The notes: generated from the sequence alone by a model not told the origin. A stretch of DNA of 64,000 bases from Alkalicoccobacillus porphyridii (GCF_007293315.1 NZ_VLXZ01000001.1:620001-684000); one strand, 5' to 3'. Shown: positions 52,102 to 61,680, counted from the stretch's first letter. Translations and numbers: made by a program.

Positions 52102-53727
52102 TTACGATGATATCTTCTGTGCTAGCTCTTCATCTACTTCAAATATAGTATGAAGATTGCTTTCAAAACTAGAACAAAGCTTCTTTAGTTGGTCATACTC
52201 CATCTGATAAAGGTCAATCATTTCTGATATTGAATCATATATACCAGAATCAATTTCGTCGAATTCTCTTCTAAATGAAATGCCAGTCGGTTTATAGAGA
52301 TCGAATTCACCGTATGTTTTACCTTCAGAGGCTAAGAATTGACGCCAGTTCGCTTCTTTTTCACTCATCTCAACCCTAAAGCGACTCTTCTGTAATGAAG
52401 CTTGTTCATAAATCGTATGCTCTGAATATTCTTTGAGCTTTTGTAACGCTTGTTCCTTCTCTTCTAAAGCCTTTTTTAACGTATCACGAACCTGAAGTAA
52501 TGTATCTGCATTTACAAAAATCCGCTTACCTGAACCTGGATCTACATATTGAACCAAAACCGGTTTATCGGCTTCCTGATAAGCATCAATAAAGACATTC
52601 ATACTATGAAGATCCATTTGCCCCCAAGCCATCCCGATATCATACCCTTTTACGGCAAATAGAGGATTTGTGAGAAAGACTAGCCCTGCTCCTGCACCAC
52701 CAGTGACGCCCAATGCTACTTTTTGATCTGATGGCATAATCAAACCGTAATGATACGCGGAAGTGATAAACGCATTTGCCTCAGCCACCGTGTAATTCTC
52801 ACCAATACGACCCATCGTATTCGTTAAACCAGTCATGGTTTGATCGTACATAAATCGATTGACCGTTAAAAGAGCTGGGGAGATTGGAGATGCGATTCTA
52901 TGAAAAATTCCATATGATGTAGGAGCTTCATAGAGGTTAGGGAACTCTGCTGTAGTCGGATCGCCGTAGTAGTTAATCTTATGGCCAAGGTAGGCTGTAT
53001 TTGGTATAGTCTGAGCGTAGAGTGGCTCTCCTTTGATTCTTTCGTGGGTGATGACTTTGGATTCTTCTGAGTAGTAAACTTGAGCAGCCTCTATCAAATC
53101 ATTACTTTTTACATTTTCCATAGATGTTACTTCTAAATATTCAAATAAAAAGTCTCTAAATTTCTCATCAACTGTTGTTAACTGTTTTAAGTTCACCGGT
53201 GCATCATTAATTCCTCTCACAGATGAAAAATTACTGTTAACTAAAGCGGTTGTAGCAATTAAATGACCACCAAGTGAATGGCCATCTCCATGCTGTTTAA
53301 GTTTAATGTTAGAATCGTCCTCCACATTACTAATGACCTCTTTATAAAACTTTTCAGCATCCTCTATTTGTTGTATATTTGTGCCCCCTACTATACCCAT
53401 TGCATCGTACAAGATATCTTCTGTTTGATTAGGCTCTGTACCTCTGTAAAAGAAATATATCTCGTTCACAGGTGGCTTATCTTTAGTTATGTGGACTGCT
53501 GCTCCATCAAACCCAGAATTTAATCCAATAGTGTCTGAAATATTCTGTCCATCAGTTTTATAAACATTTATGTCATTACTATCGAATTGTATTTCATCAT
53601 TCGAATTAATTACATTTATTACTGAATGTAAATCAAAAGAATTATCGTCATTTTCATACTGTAATGCTGTCAACTCGTTACGGATATTATTATCTAAAAT
53701 TGGTTTTGAATTATTGATAAAATTCAC
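52102..53727 (-). CDS. Putative T7SS lipase effector (N-terminal lipase, C-terminal helical domain), copy 2
   Basis: 541 residues. FYRGTE (94-98) and GDGHSLGG with nucleophile Ser151. From YYSEESKVITHER onward it is nearly the same as the 34008 product, whereas residues 1-210 differ widely apart from the core motifs. The C-terminal helical part (TLKKALEEKEQALQKLKEY..., YQMEYDQLKKLCSSFESNLHTIFEV) could play the role of the LXG-like export domain. The GTG start is directly preceded by AGGGG and may be translationally coupled to the gene 3 bp upstream. Confidence 0.72.
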   Translation of the reverse strand: MNFINNSKPILDNNIRNELTALQYENDDNSFDLHSVINVINSNDEIQFDSNDINVYKTDGQNISDTIGLNSGFDGAAVHITKDKPPVNEIYFFYRGTEPNQTEDILYDAMGIVGGTNIQQIEDAEKFYKEVISNVEDDSNIKLKQHGDGHSLGGHLIATTALVNSNFSSVRGINDAPVNLKQLTTVDEKFRDFLFEYLEVTSMENVKSNDLIEAAQVYYSEESKVITHERIKGEPLYAQTIPNTAYLGHKINYYGDPTTAEFPNLYEAPTSYGIFHRIASPISPALLTVNRFMYDQTMTGLTNTMGRIGENYTVAEANAFITSAYHYGLIMPSDQKVALGVTGGAGAGLVFLTNPLFAVKGYDIGMAWGQMDLHSMNVFIDAYQEADKPVLVQYVDPGSGKRIFVNADTLLQVRDTLKKALEEKEQALQKLKEYSEHTIYEQASLQKSRFRVEMSEKEANWRQFLASEGKTYGEFDLYKPTGISFRREFDEIDSGIYDSISEMIDLYQMEYDQLKKLCSSFESNLHTIFEVDEELAQKISS

Positions 53728-53730
53728 CCC

Positions 53731-54390
53731 CTAAAAAAACTTAACGTTTTTAATTAAATTGTTGAATAGGAGTAATTCATTTTCTTGATTTTTTGCACAG
53801 CTTTCCTCATCTTCACAATAGAGTCGATAACGAATTTCAAGCAATTTAGATTCATTATGATTAGAAACTAATGCATAATATCTATTAGACCATTTTTGGT
53901 CTTCATCATTAACAACCCGTTCTTTACCGTTCATTTCAATGTATGAAGAACCATAATAAATTGTATTACCATCAACTTCCTCCGTGTTGATTTCTCCACT
54001 TGAAGAGAAATCCTCCAAAAGAGAATTCAATCTAAATTGTTTATCATTTTCATAGTTGTTGCCATCATAAATAACTTGTATTGTTCTTTCTAACCCACTA
54101 TCATCTTTACCGTTTTGATATATTTCTAGATTTTCAAAATGTTCACTACTACTGAATAAACTTGGATCGTCAGATATATAAAAATCCTCCGGAAACCACA
54201 TTGTATATTTCCCGTTCCGCGCTTCATAAAAATAAAACCCATCCCCGACCTCTACATCCTCATCCAAAAACTCACGAGTAAACGAATCATCCAAAGCTGT
54301 AACACCCGTCTGGGTAAATCCTCTAACCACAAAAATCCCTCCCACTACAATCAGAACTGTTAGTATGGATATTACTATTTTTTTCTTCAT
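53731..54390 (-). CDS. Membrane-anchored putative immunity protein, array copy 1 (next to lipase 2)
   Basis: 219 residues. N-terminal membrane segment (KIVISILTVLIVVGGIFVVRGF), TQTGVTALDDSFTREFLDEDVEVGDGFYFYEARNGKYTMWFPEDFYI and Cys pair CEDEESC. It precedes the lipase by 3 bp, so it is the most likely cognate of lipase 2. The middle region (residues ~75-150) is the most divergent among family members, as expected for specificity-determining surfaces. Confidence 0.65.
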   Translation of the reverse strand: MKKKIVISILTVLIVVGGIFVVRGFTQTGVTALDDSFTREFLDEDVEVGDGFYFYEARNGKYTMWFPEDFYISDDPSLFSSSEHFENLEIYQNGKDDSGLERTIQVIYDGNNYENDKQFRLNSLLEDFSSSGEINTEEVDGNTIYYGSSYIEMNGKERVVNDEDQKWSNRYYALVSNHNESKLLEIRYRLYCEDEESCAKNQENELLLFNNLIKNVKFF

Positions 54391-54439
54391 TGTCTCCCAC
54401 CATTCAACCGTTTATCTTAGTTAACTGTTAGCTTTTGTT

Positions 54440-54511
54440 ATGGTTATTCATTCCAATTATATAAAAGTAAAAATTGGCTTTCCACCCTCAGTAGACAAAT
54501 GACAAAAAACT
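54440..54511 (-). promoter_or_regulatory. Shared cassette promoter region (cassette 2)
   Basis: The same tatggttattcattccaat stretch with TATAAT (54456-54461) and the AAAGTCTAGTTTTT box (54497-54511) as cassette 1. Between them is a CTGAGGGTGGAAAGCCAA element (54474-54492) that recurs before other array members (about 56020-56038 and 56828-56845). Confidence 0.5.
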
Positions 54512-54616
54512 AGACTTTTGCGTTATTCATATGGTTATATTTTCCTTGCACTTACCTATATGTGAATATATCCTCCTATATGAGGTCTGAAACACTTTTA
54601 ACGGTTTTTTATTACT

Positions 54617-55273
54617 TTAATGGAAGCTTACGCTGGTTAAAAGCTGTTTAATAAACGTATCTAGCTTGTCTTTACTATTCGTACATTCTTCTTTGCTGCA
54701 AGAAATTAAATACCTCAATGTTACGAATTGGTTAGCTTCTTCATTAAAGACCAAACCAAAATAGGCATTAGGATTATTTTCGTTTGGATCTTTGTTTACC
54801 ACGTTTCTATCTATTAATTCTTGATAAGAAGATCCGAAATAGATAGTATTGTTACCTATTTGAAATTCTTCATATTACGAATTGAAAGACAAGGCTACTA
54901 ATAGCTCTTGAAACCTGCTTTCTATCGTATTCTTATTATCATGACTCCGGCCTCTATAGTTTAATTGTATTGACTCATCATATTTAGCAGATTCACTACT
55001 TAGAAGTCTTACAAGTTCCATTCTTTCGTTACTCTGATAAAAGGATTGATCCTTATTAATATAAAAATCCTCCGGAAACCACATCGTATACTTTCCATTA
55101 CGCGCCTCATAAAAATAAAACCCTTTCCCCACCTCTATATCTTCATCCAAGAACTCACGGGTGAACGAATCATCCAATGCGGTGACACCTGTCTGAGTAA
55201 ATCCTCTAACTACAAAAATCCCTCCCACTACAATGAAAATTGATATAAATGATATTAATAGTTTTTTCTTCAT
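54617..55273 (-). pseudogene. Array immunity paralogue broken by one in-frame stop, copy 2
   Basis: The frame from 55273 to 54617 is 219 codons, the family length, but TAA at 54875-54877 interrupts it after ALSFNS. Reading on in the same frame gives YEEFQIGNNTIYFGSSYQEL and the normal C-terminus with the CSKEEC Cys pair. A CAA to TAA change (Gln to stop) would explain it. The N-terminal 132 residues retain the anchor and the conserved signature and could still be made. No frameshift is needed, so the event looks recent. Confidence 0.85.
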
Positions 55274-55310
55274 CGTCTCCCTCCATTCAAACGTTTATCT
55301 TACTTAACTA

Positions 55311-55973
55311 TTAGAAACTAATGCTCTCTATTAATCTCCGAAAAAAATTATCCTCATTTTCTTGCTCTAAAGAACAGCTTTTCTTTTCATCACTACAAAA
55401 GATACTATACCTCACCGAAACGGCCTTAGTTCCATCTTGATTATGAATCAGAGCAAAATAGTTATTAGCATTACCATTAGCTTCGTAATGCATTAGTTTC
55501 TTATCTTCCAACTCTACATAAGAAGATCCAAAGTACAATACCTTATTATCTAATTCCTTTTTTTCATATTGACCCTCATAAGAAAATTCCTTTAAGAGTC
55601 TATCTAAAAAACGATCCATTGACTGTAATGTCTGATTACTATCCCCATCATAGTTAAATTGCAAAGACTTAGATATGCCCTCTGGATTCTCTTCCTCATA
55701 ATAAGAATGAATTAATTCAAAATGGTCTTTACTTTCAAATTGTGCTGGGTCTCCCTCAATATAAAAATCCTCCGGAAACCACATTGTATAATTACCGTTA
55801 CGCGCTTCATAAAAATAAAAACCTTTCCCGACTTCAACATTCTCATCCAGAAACTCACGGGTAAATGAGTCATCTAGCGCCGTGACGCCCGTCTGGGTAA
55901 GACTTCTAACTATAAAAAAGCCCCCTACTAAGAACAGTAGTGATAACAGTAAGATTAATATTTTTTTCTTCAT
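55311..55973 (-). CDS. Membrane-anchored putative immunity protein, array copy 3
   Basis: 220 residues: anchor (ILILLLSLLFLVGGFFIVRSL), TQTGVTALDDSFTREFLDENVEVGKGFYFYEARNGNYTMWFPEDFYI, divergent middle, and Cys pair CSDEKKSC. No lipase gene is directly attached, so it is an orphan immunity copy that may protect against foreign variants of the lipase. Confidence 0.65.
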   Translation of the reverse strand: MKKKILILLLSLLFLVGGFFIVRSLTQTGVTALDDSFTREFLDENVEVGKGFYFYEARNGNYTMWFPEDFYIEGDPAQFESKDHFELIHSYYEEENPEGISKSLQFNYDGDSNQTLQSMDRFLDRLLKEFSYEGQYEKKELDNKVLYFGSSYVELEDKKLMHYEANGNANNYFALIHNQDGTKAVSVRYSIFCSDEKKSCSLEQENEDNFFRRLIESISF

Positions 55974-56103
55974 CTACAACCATCCAATCGTTTATCTGCC
56001 TTTATTCCATTGAAGAAAAATGGCTTTCCACCTTCAGCATCGTTTTCTCTTCTGCAGAATTAGATAATCTATCTCTATATTTCATTCCATCTTTTATTAA
56101 AAG

Positions 56104-56763
56104 CTAATTAAACTGAATCCCTTCTATTAGCTCCTTAAAAAAATTGTCTTCTTGTTCTTTATTACTATTACAGTGTTCTTCCTCACATATAATGCGGTAT
56201 CTGAGCAATATGTATTGACTATAATCACTTGTAGAAATGATTGCAAAATAAGTATTAGGATTATACTCTTCAGGGTTAGTGGCAACAACTTCATTTCCAT
56301 TAAGTGTTAGATACGAAGAGCCATGCTTAATTAAATACCCATTGTTTTCATATTCTTGGTACTGCATTTCAAAAGAGTGGGCTTGTAAACTTCTCTCAAA
56401 ATCTCTTTCATAATCGCTCTTTCTTTGTTGATCTCTACCTCGGTAATCTATTTGAATGTTCTTTGTCACGTTCACCCCATTCATTACATCCTCAAACAAC
56501 AAACGGAGTGACTCAAACCTCTCACTGCTTTCATAACCCGGAGAAACGATATGGAAATCCTCAGGAAACACCATGTCATATTTCCCATTTCTACTTTCAA
56601 ATAAATAAAACCCATCCCCTACCTTAACATCTTCATCCAGAAACTCACGGGTAAATGAGTCATCTAAAGCAGTGACGCCCGTCTGGGTAACACTTCTTAC
56701 GATAAAAAAGCCTCCTACTAATAATAAAATTGATAATATGAATATCATTGTTTTTTTCTTCAT
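56104..56763 (-). CDS. Membrane-anchored putative immunity protein, array copy 4
   Basis: 219 residues. Anchor (MIFILSILLLVGGFFIVRSV), family signature with GFYLFESRNGKYDMVFPEDFHI (Trp of MWFPED replaced by Val), and Cys pair CEEEHC. The middle contains IDYRGRDQQRKSDYERDFE, close to the YRGRD motif of the cassette-1 copy. Orphan immunity candidate. Confidence 0.65.
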   Translation of the reverse strand: MKKKTMIFILSILLLVGGFFIVRSVTQTGVTALDDSFTREFLDEDVKVGDGFYLFESRNGKYDMVFPEDFHIVSPGYESSERFESLRLLFEDVMNGVNVTKNIQIDYRGRDQQRKSDYERDFERSLQAHSFEMQYQEYENNGYLIKHGSSYLTLNGNEVVATNPEEYNPNTYFAIISTSDYSQYILLRYRIICEEEHCNSNKEQEDNFFKELIEGIQFN

Positions 56764-56876
56764 TTTCTCTCACCATCCAAACATTTTCCATTAATTAACA
56801 TAGTTCTAAGTATATAGAATAAAAAAATGGCTTTCTACTTTTAGTCTCGGTTTCATATGTATTGGTTTTTTCATAA

Positions 56877-57536
56877 TTAATTAAATCTAATGTTCAGCAA
56901 TAGACCTTGAAAAAATTGCTCCTCTTCATTTTGATTTAACCCGCATGCCTCTCCATCATAATAAATACCATATTGGATAGTTGCATATTGACTTCCATTC
57001 ACTGTACTGACTAAAGCAAAATAGCGATTAGGGTCATATTCCCCACTATCTCTCGTGACAATATTACCTCCATCATTCCATTGATTTGAAGATCCAAAAT
57101 AAATTAATCTGTCTCCGTCCTCTATAACTTCATGTTGATTCTCAAACGAATAAATATCTGATAGTTCCTCAAAATCTCTATATGCAGTTTCAGTATGATC
57201 ATAATTCCTACCTCTGTATTGCAACTTTATAGATTTCCTAATTTCAGTAGAGTTATTGTTATGCTCTAGGTTTATATTTTCTAATTGGTCTTTGCTATAA
57301 AATAGCGTAGGCTCCTGCACAATAAAGTAATCCTCCGATAACCACATCGTATACTTTCCATTCCTTGCCTCATAAAAATAAAACCCATCCCCTACCTCAA
57401 CATCTTCATCCAGAAACTCACGGGTAAATGAGTCATCTAGCGCTGTGACGCCCGTTTGAGTAAACTCTCTAATGACAAAATAACTTCCTACTACAATAAT
57501 TATTGATAAAACAGCTAACGACACCTTTTTCTTCAT
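56877..57536 (-). CDS. Membrane-anchored putative immunity protein, array copy 5
   Basis: 219 residues from the ATG at 57536 (GGGAGAAG site); the open frame extends 43 codons upstream, but all family members start at MKKK. Anchor VSLAVLSIIIVVGSYFVIREF, signature TQTGVTALDDSFTREFLDEDVEVGDGFYFYEARNG. The first Cys of the usual pair is replaced by Tyr (IYYDGEAC), so the disulfide would be lost. It is the most upstream array member and possibly drifting. Confidence 0.65.
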   Translation of the reverse strand: MKKKVSLAVLSIIIVVGSYFVIREFTQTGVTALDDSFTREFLDEDVEVGDGFYFYEARNGKYTMWLSEDYFIVQEPTLFYSKDQLENINLEHNNNSTEIRKSIKLQYRGRNYDHTETAYRDFEELSDIYSFENQHEVIEDGDRLIYFGSSNQWNDGGNIVTRDSGEYDPNRYFALVSTVNGSQYATIQYGIYYDGEACGLNQNEEEQFFQGLLLNIRFN

Positions 57537-57745
57537 CTTCTCCCACCATCCATATAAATCTATAGGTAAATATATCCTACTATATAAAATTGAAACCCTT
57601 TCCACAAATCCCTTTTCAATTACAAGAAACCAAACATACATGTACATCGTTCGGGCTCCTAACAAGGGAGGGATAGCAATGAAAGGATCATGCTTTAAAT
57701 ATAATAAATTATGCTACACTGAAATCAAAAAAGTTGGTGCAGGAT

Positions 57746-58822
57746 ATGCTTTCCCATTCTCTTGCTAAGAAAATAATTGATGATGTAGAGACTTATATTA
57801 ATGAAGAGATCATTATTACTGGAACGGATGGCATCATATTAGCCAGTAGTGATCATTCACGTATTGGCAATCTACACGAAGGGTCATTAATCTGTATTCA
57901 AAAAAGAAATATGTTGATTATACATAAAAATGATGAAAAGACATTAAAAGGCGTTAAGAACGGAATTAATCTGCCTATATTTTTTGATGAGCAGCTAATT
58001 GGAGTTGTTGGAGTCACTGGAAATCCAGACGACGTTTTGGCTTATGGAAAACTTCTTCGAAAAATGACAGAGCTTCTTATCAAAGAAAACTACTACTCCA
58101 AACAAGCACAATGGCGTTTACGAAACCTTGAAACTTTTGTAGATGATTGGATTGAAGCGAACGAAATCACTCAGGAGCTAATGGATCGAGCTTTTGTCTA
58201 CCAGATTGACTTGAGTCAAACAAAGCAAATCATATTGATTGAAGGCATGTTTTCTTATGATAGCGTCCATAATATATCTGATTATTGGGATGATGAACGC
58301 CATGTTGATTTCTTTATTTACCATGGACATTCTCAGCTGTTGCTAGTACATTCCGTTTACACTGATGAGACGATACTTTCTCAAAAATTGAAGAAATTAT
58401 GCACATACACAAACGCTAAGATAGGAGTTGGCCAAGCCGTCTCTCCTGAACTAGTATCAAGAAGTTACTCTCAAGCAAAAAAAGCGCTAAATGCATCATC
58501 CATAAACAACCCTATCGTTTTTGAAAAGGATCTTCAATTATCCCTGTGTCTACAAGAAATCAACTCGGAAGTTAAGAAAGAATATATAAAAAGAGTCCTA
58601 TCCCAAGTAATGAAAGAGGAAACTTTACTCCATACGGTACGAATATTCCTCCAACAAAACATGGCAATTAAGGGTACAGCAGAAGCTTTAAATATTCATA
58701 TAAATACTCTTCATTACCGATTAAAGAGATGGCATCAGCTCACAAATCTTGATTTAAAGAAAACAGATTCCATAGTCTCCACCTATCTAGCATTCTTCTT
58801 TTTAGATGAACATACAAATTAA
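57746..58822 (+). CDS. CdaR/YsfB-like transcriptional regulator of glycolate genes
   Basis: About 358 residues. The N-terminal sugar-diacid recognition domain (LAKKIIDDVETYINEEIIITGTDGIILASSDHSRIGNLHEGS, VKNGINLPIFFDEQLIGVVGVTG) is followed by a middle GGDEF-like remnant. A C-terminal PucR-type HTH ends it (VRIFLQQNMAIKGTAEALNIHINTLHYRLKRWHQLTNLDL). The ATG at 57746 is used here; TTG 57734 and GTG 57737 are alternatives, as no strong ribosome site fits. It is upstream of the glycolate oxidase genes, like ysfB before ysfCD in B. subtilis, and should activate them when a glycolate-like acid is present. Confidence 0.85.
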   Translation: MLSHSLAKKIIDDVETYINEEIIITGTDGIILASSDHSRIGNLHEGSLICIQKRNMLIIHKNDEKTLKGVKNGINLPIFFDEQLIGVVGVTGNPDDVLAYGKLLRKMTELLIKENYYSKQAQWRLRNLETFVDDWIEANEITQELMDRAFVYQIDLSQTKQIILIEGMFSYDSVHNISDYWDDERHVDFFIYHGHSQLLLVHSVYTDETILSQKLKKLCTYTNAKIGVGQAVSPELVSRSYSQAKKALNASSINNPIVFEKDLQLSLCLQEINSEVKKEYIKRVLSQVMKEETLLHTVRIFLQQNMAIKGTAEALNIHINTLHYRLKRWHQLTNLDLKKTDSIVSTYLAFFFLDEHTN

Positions 58823-58910
58823 ACGAATAAATACCTTCATTTTCTGGTGTTTAATCTATATTATTCTACAAAGAAACCTAGTAAACTAAAGAAAAAGGAG
58901 GGAATATTTT

Positions 58911-60320
58911 TTGCTTACCTCAGAAACTGTTAGCCTATTTCAAGATATTGTCGGCTCAGATAATGTCATCCTGTCTACTACGGGACGCCTTGTATATTCA
59001 TATGATGCTACACCTAATTTTCAAGCAATGCCTGACGCAGTCATTGCACCTCGTAATACTCAAGAAATCTCCCAGATAGTTAAGGTTTGTAGCAAGCACA
59101 AGATCCCGATCATCCCACGGGGTTCCGGAACAAACCTAGCTGCGGGTACAATCCCATCTCAAGGTGGAATTGTTCTTTTATTTAAAAACATGAATGACAT
59201 CTTAGAAATTGATGAAGAGAATTTGACAGTCTCCTTACAGCCAGGCGTTATTACGCTTGACATGATTAAGGCGGTCGAGAAAAAGGGATTGTTCTATCCT
59301 CCCGATCCGAGCTCAATGAAAATCTCAACAATAGGTGGCAATATAAATGAAAATTCAGGAGGGCTACGTGGATTAAAGTATGGTGTGACACGTGATTATG
59401 TCTTAGCACTTGAAGCTGTTTTACCTAATGGTGATATTTTTCGTACTGGCGGAAAGCTCGCAAAAGACGTAGCTGGATATGATCTAACGAGACTGCTTGT
59501 CGGCTCAGAAGGCACACTTGCCGTCATTACTGAGGCAACCTTGAAGCTTGTGCCCATGCCAGCAACAAAGAAGACCCTACTCGCTCTTTATCAGAATATG
59601 GAAGCTGCCGCAAAAACCGTAAGCGCCATCATTGCATCTAAAATTATTCCAGCGACTCTCGAATTCTTGGACCGGCCCACGCTAGTGGCTGTTGAAGATT
59701 TTGCAAAAATTGGCTTGCCTACTGATGTTGAAGCCGTTCTTCTCATAGAGCAAGATGGTTCAACTGAAAATGTAATGAATGATATCAAAATAATTGAACA
59801 GATTTGCAAGGACGAAGAAGCCGTTTCCGTTCAAATTGCCGCTACAGAAACCGAAGCACTTGCTCTGACTACAGCGAGAAGAGCTGCACTCTCTGCCCTT
59901 GCGCGACTAAAACCAACAACGATTTTAGAAGATGCTACGGTTCCTCGGTCAGAAATAGCCAAGATGGTTAAAGCAATTAATGAGATTGCTGAGAAGCATC
60001 AAGTGCCGATCGCAACATTTGGTCACGCTGGAGATGGAAACCTTCACCCAACCTGTACAACAGATGCTCGAGATCATGAAGAAATGGAGCGTGTGGAAGC
60101 TGCATTCGAGGATATCTTCGCTAAAGCCATAGAACTCGGTGGAACGATTACGGGCGAGCACGGTGTGGGAATGATGAAAGCTCCTTATTTAGAATGGAAA
60201 ATTGGTTCAGAAGGTATAGCCATTATGAAAGCGATTAAGCACTCCTTTGATCCGGATAACATTATGAATCCAGACAAAATCTTTGCCAAAGAAACTAGAA
60301 AAAGAGTGGTGGTCACATAA
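58911..60320 (+). CDS. glcD: Glycolate oxidase FAD-binding subunit
   Basis: 469 residues, TTG start with AAGGAGGG at 8-9 bases. FAD-binding type 4 domain (PDAVIAPRNTQEISQIVKVC, IPIIPRGSGTNLAAGTIPSQGG, DPSSMKISTIGGNINENSGG). The C-terminal FAD-oxidase domain has ATFGHAGDGNLHPTC and ITGEHGVGMMKAPYLEWKIG. It oxidises glycolate (or D-lactate) to the 2-oxo acid, passing electrons to the iron-sulfur subunit encoded next. No glcE is present, as in B. subtilis. Confidence 0.93.
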   Translation: MLTSETVSLFQDIVGSDNVILSTTGRLVYSYDATPNFQAMPDAVIAPRNTQEISQIVKVCSKHKIPIIPRGSGTNLAAGTIPSQGGIVLLFKNMNDILEIDEENLTVSLQPGVITLDMIKAVEKKGLFYPPDPSSMKISTIGGNINENSGGLRGLKYGVTRDYVLALEAVLPNGDIFRTGGKLAKDVAGYDLTRLLVGSEGTLAVITEATLKLVPMPATKKTLLALYQNMEAAAKTVSAIIASKIIPATLEFLDRPTLVAVEDFAKIGLPTDVEAVLLIEQDGSTENVMNDIKIIEQICKDEEAVSVQIAATETEALALTTARRAALSALARLKPTTILEDATVPRSEIAKMVKAINEIAEKHQVPIATFGHAGDGNLHPTCTTDARDHEEMERVEAAFEDIFAKAIELGGTITGEHGVGMMKAPYLEWKIGSEGIAIMKAIKHSFDPDNIMNPDKIFAKETRKRVVVT

Positions 60321-61642
60321 TGACGATGACCAAACGAGAACTAGCGATACAAAAGGAATTTAGTGAGCGGATGGATGAAGGGGAACTGCTGAACTGTATG
60401 CGCTGTGGCTTCTGCCTCCCATCCTGTCCGACCTATATCGAAACAGGATTTGATGAAACACATTCACCACGTGGTCGAATTGCTTTAATGAAAGCGGTAC
60501 ACGATGGACTTATCGCTCCTGATGAGGAAGTGGAACGATCGTTAGATGTCTGTCTCGGATGTCGTGCCTGTGAACCAGTCTGTCCTGCGGGCGTACAATA
60601 CGGCCACTTACTAGAAGAGGCTCGTGATATATTCGCTGACCATAACCAATACAAACCATTAACCAAAGCTGTGCGTAAGACCGTGTTTGAAGGACTATTC
60701 CCCCATCAAAATCGAATGGAACACTCTGTTTCTTTACTAAACCTGTACCAACGAAGTGGTCTGCAGAAAACCGTTCGTAAGCTAGGGTTCATGGAATTGC
60801 TTCCTAAGAATTTAAGTACGATGGAGAAAGTCTTACCTGCCGTACCTTCTCGCAGAGAAATGAAAAAACGAGAAAGAACTTTCTCTTCACAAAAAGAAAC
60901 AACCACAAAGGTTGCTTTCTTTACTGGTTGTTTAATGGATACCATGTTTCATGAGACAAACAATGCAACGATCACACTTCTGCAAAAAGCAGGCTGTGAC
61001 ATCGTCATACCAGAAGAGCAGAACTGCTGTGGTGCCCTTCATGGACATAGTGGTGAAAAAGCTCATGCAAAAAAACTAGCTAAACAAAATATTGATGCGT
61101 TTGAAGAACTACAAGCAGATTATATTATTACAAATGCCGGTGGATGTGGTGCATTTTTAGTGGATTATGATCATCTATTAAAGGATGATCCCCAATACGC
61201 TCAGCGAGCTAAACTGTTCACATCCAAAATGAAAGATATTACTCAAATTCTGTTTGAATTAGATTTCCATATGAATAGTGAGCTACACGTAGCTCCGCAG
61301 GTTATTACCTACCAGGATTCATGTCACCTACGCAATGTTATGCGCACCGAGGTAGCCCCACGGACTCTGTTAAAATCCATTGGAGGTGCTGCCTACAAAG
61401 AGATGGATCAGGCCGATTCCTGCTGTGGGTCAGCTGGTATTTATAATATCGTCGAAAGTGACATGTCTATGCAAATACTTGATCACAAAATGGAACACGT
61501 CAAAGCCACACACGCAACAACCATCGTTACCACAAACCCAGGATGCCTATTACAGATGAAGGTAGGAATAGAGCGAGAAGGCTTATCCGACAGTGTGAGA
61601 GCTGTTCATATTGTTGATCTGTTGTTGGAAGCTTGTAAGTAG
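60320..61642 (+). CDS. glcF: Glycolate oxidase iron-sulfur subunit
   Basis: 440 residues. Two 4Fe-4S motifs (CMRCGFCLPSCPTY and CLGCRACEPVCPAG) are followed by two CCG domains (EEQNCCGALHGHSG; ADSCCGSAGIYN). The start ATG overlaps the stop of glcD (TAATG), so translation is coupled. It moves electrons from the FAD subunit to the membrane quinone pool. A terminator follows within 10 bp. Confidence 0.93.
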   Translation: MTMTKRELAIQKEFSERMDEGELLNCMRCGFCLPSCPTYIETGFDETHSPRGRIALMKAVHDGLIAPDEEVERSLDVCLGCRACEPVCPAGVQYGHLLEEARDIFADHNQYKPLTKAVRKTVFEGLFPHQNRMEHSVSLLNLYQRSGLQKTVRKLGFMELLPKNLSTMEKVLPAVPSRREMKKRERTFSSQKETTTKVAFFTGCLMDTMFHETNNATITLLQKAGCDIVIPEEQNCCGALHGHSGEKAHAKKLAKQNIDAFEELQADYIITNAGGCGAFLVDYDHLLKDDPQYAQRAKLFTSKMKDITQILFELDFHMNSELHVAPQVITYQDSCHLRNVMRTEVAPRTLLKSIGGAAYKEMDQADSCCGSAGIYNIVESDMSMQILDHKMEHVKATHATTIVTTNPGCLLQMKVGIEREGLSDSVRAVHIVDLLLEACK

Positions 61643-61644
61643 AT

Positions 61645-61680
61645 AAAAAAACTCAAGTATCTAAGATGCTTGAGTTTTTG
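61645..61680 (+). terminator. Terminator of the glycolate oxidase operon
   Basis: AAACTCAAG-ATCT / AGAT-CTTGAGTTT stem with five T. Confidence 0.85.

Noticed and set aside
53278-53523. Plus-strand ORF of 81 codons within the lipase 2 gene
   Set aside because: Shadow of the real minus-strand gene; no ribosome site and no family resemblance. The same reason applies to the many other antisense ORFs.
35626-57536. Lipoprotein (lipobox) assignment for the anchored immunity-like family
   Set aside because: No Cys follows the hydrophobic segment in any copy; the sequence VVRGFTQTG lacks a lipobox, so a plain membrane anchor is called.
57537-57665. 43-codon N-terminal extension of array copy 5
   Set aside because: All paralogues start at MKKK with a GGGAG site; the extension crosses the promoter region and has no homologous counterpart.
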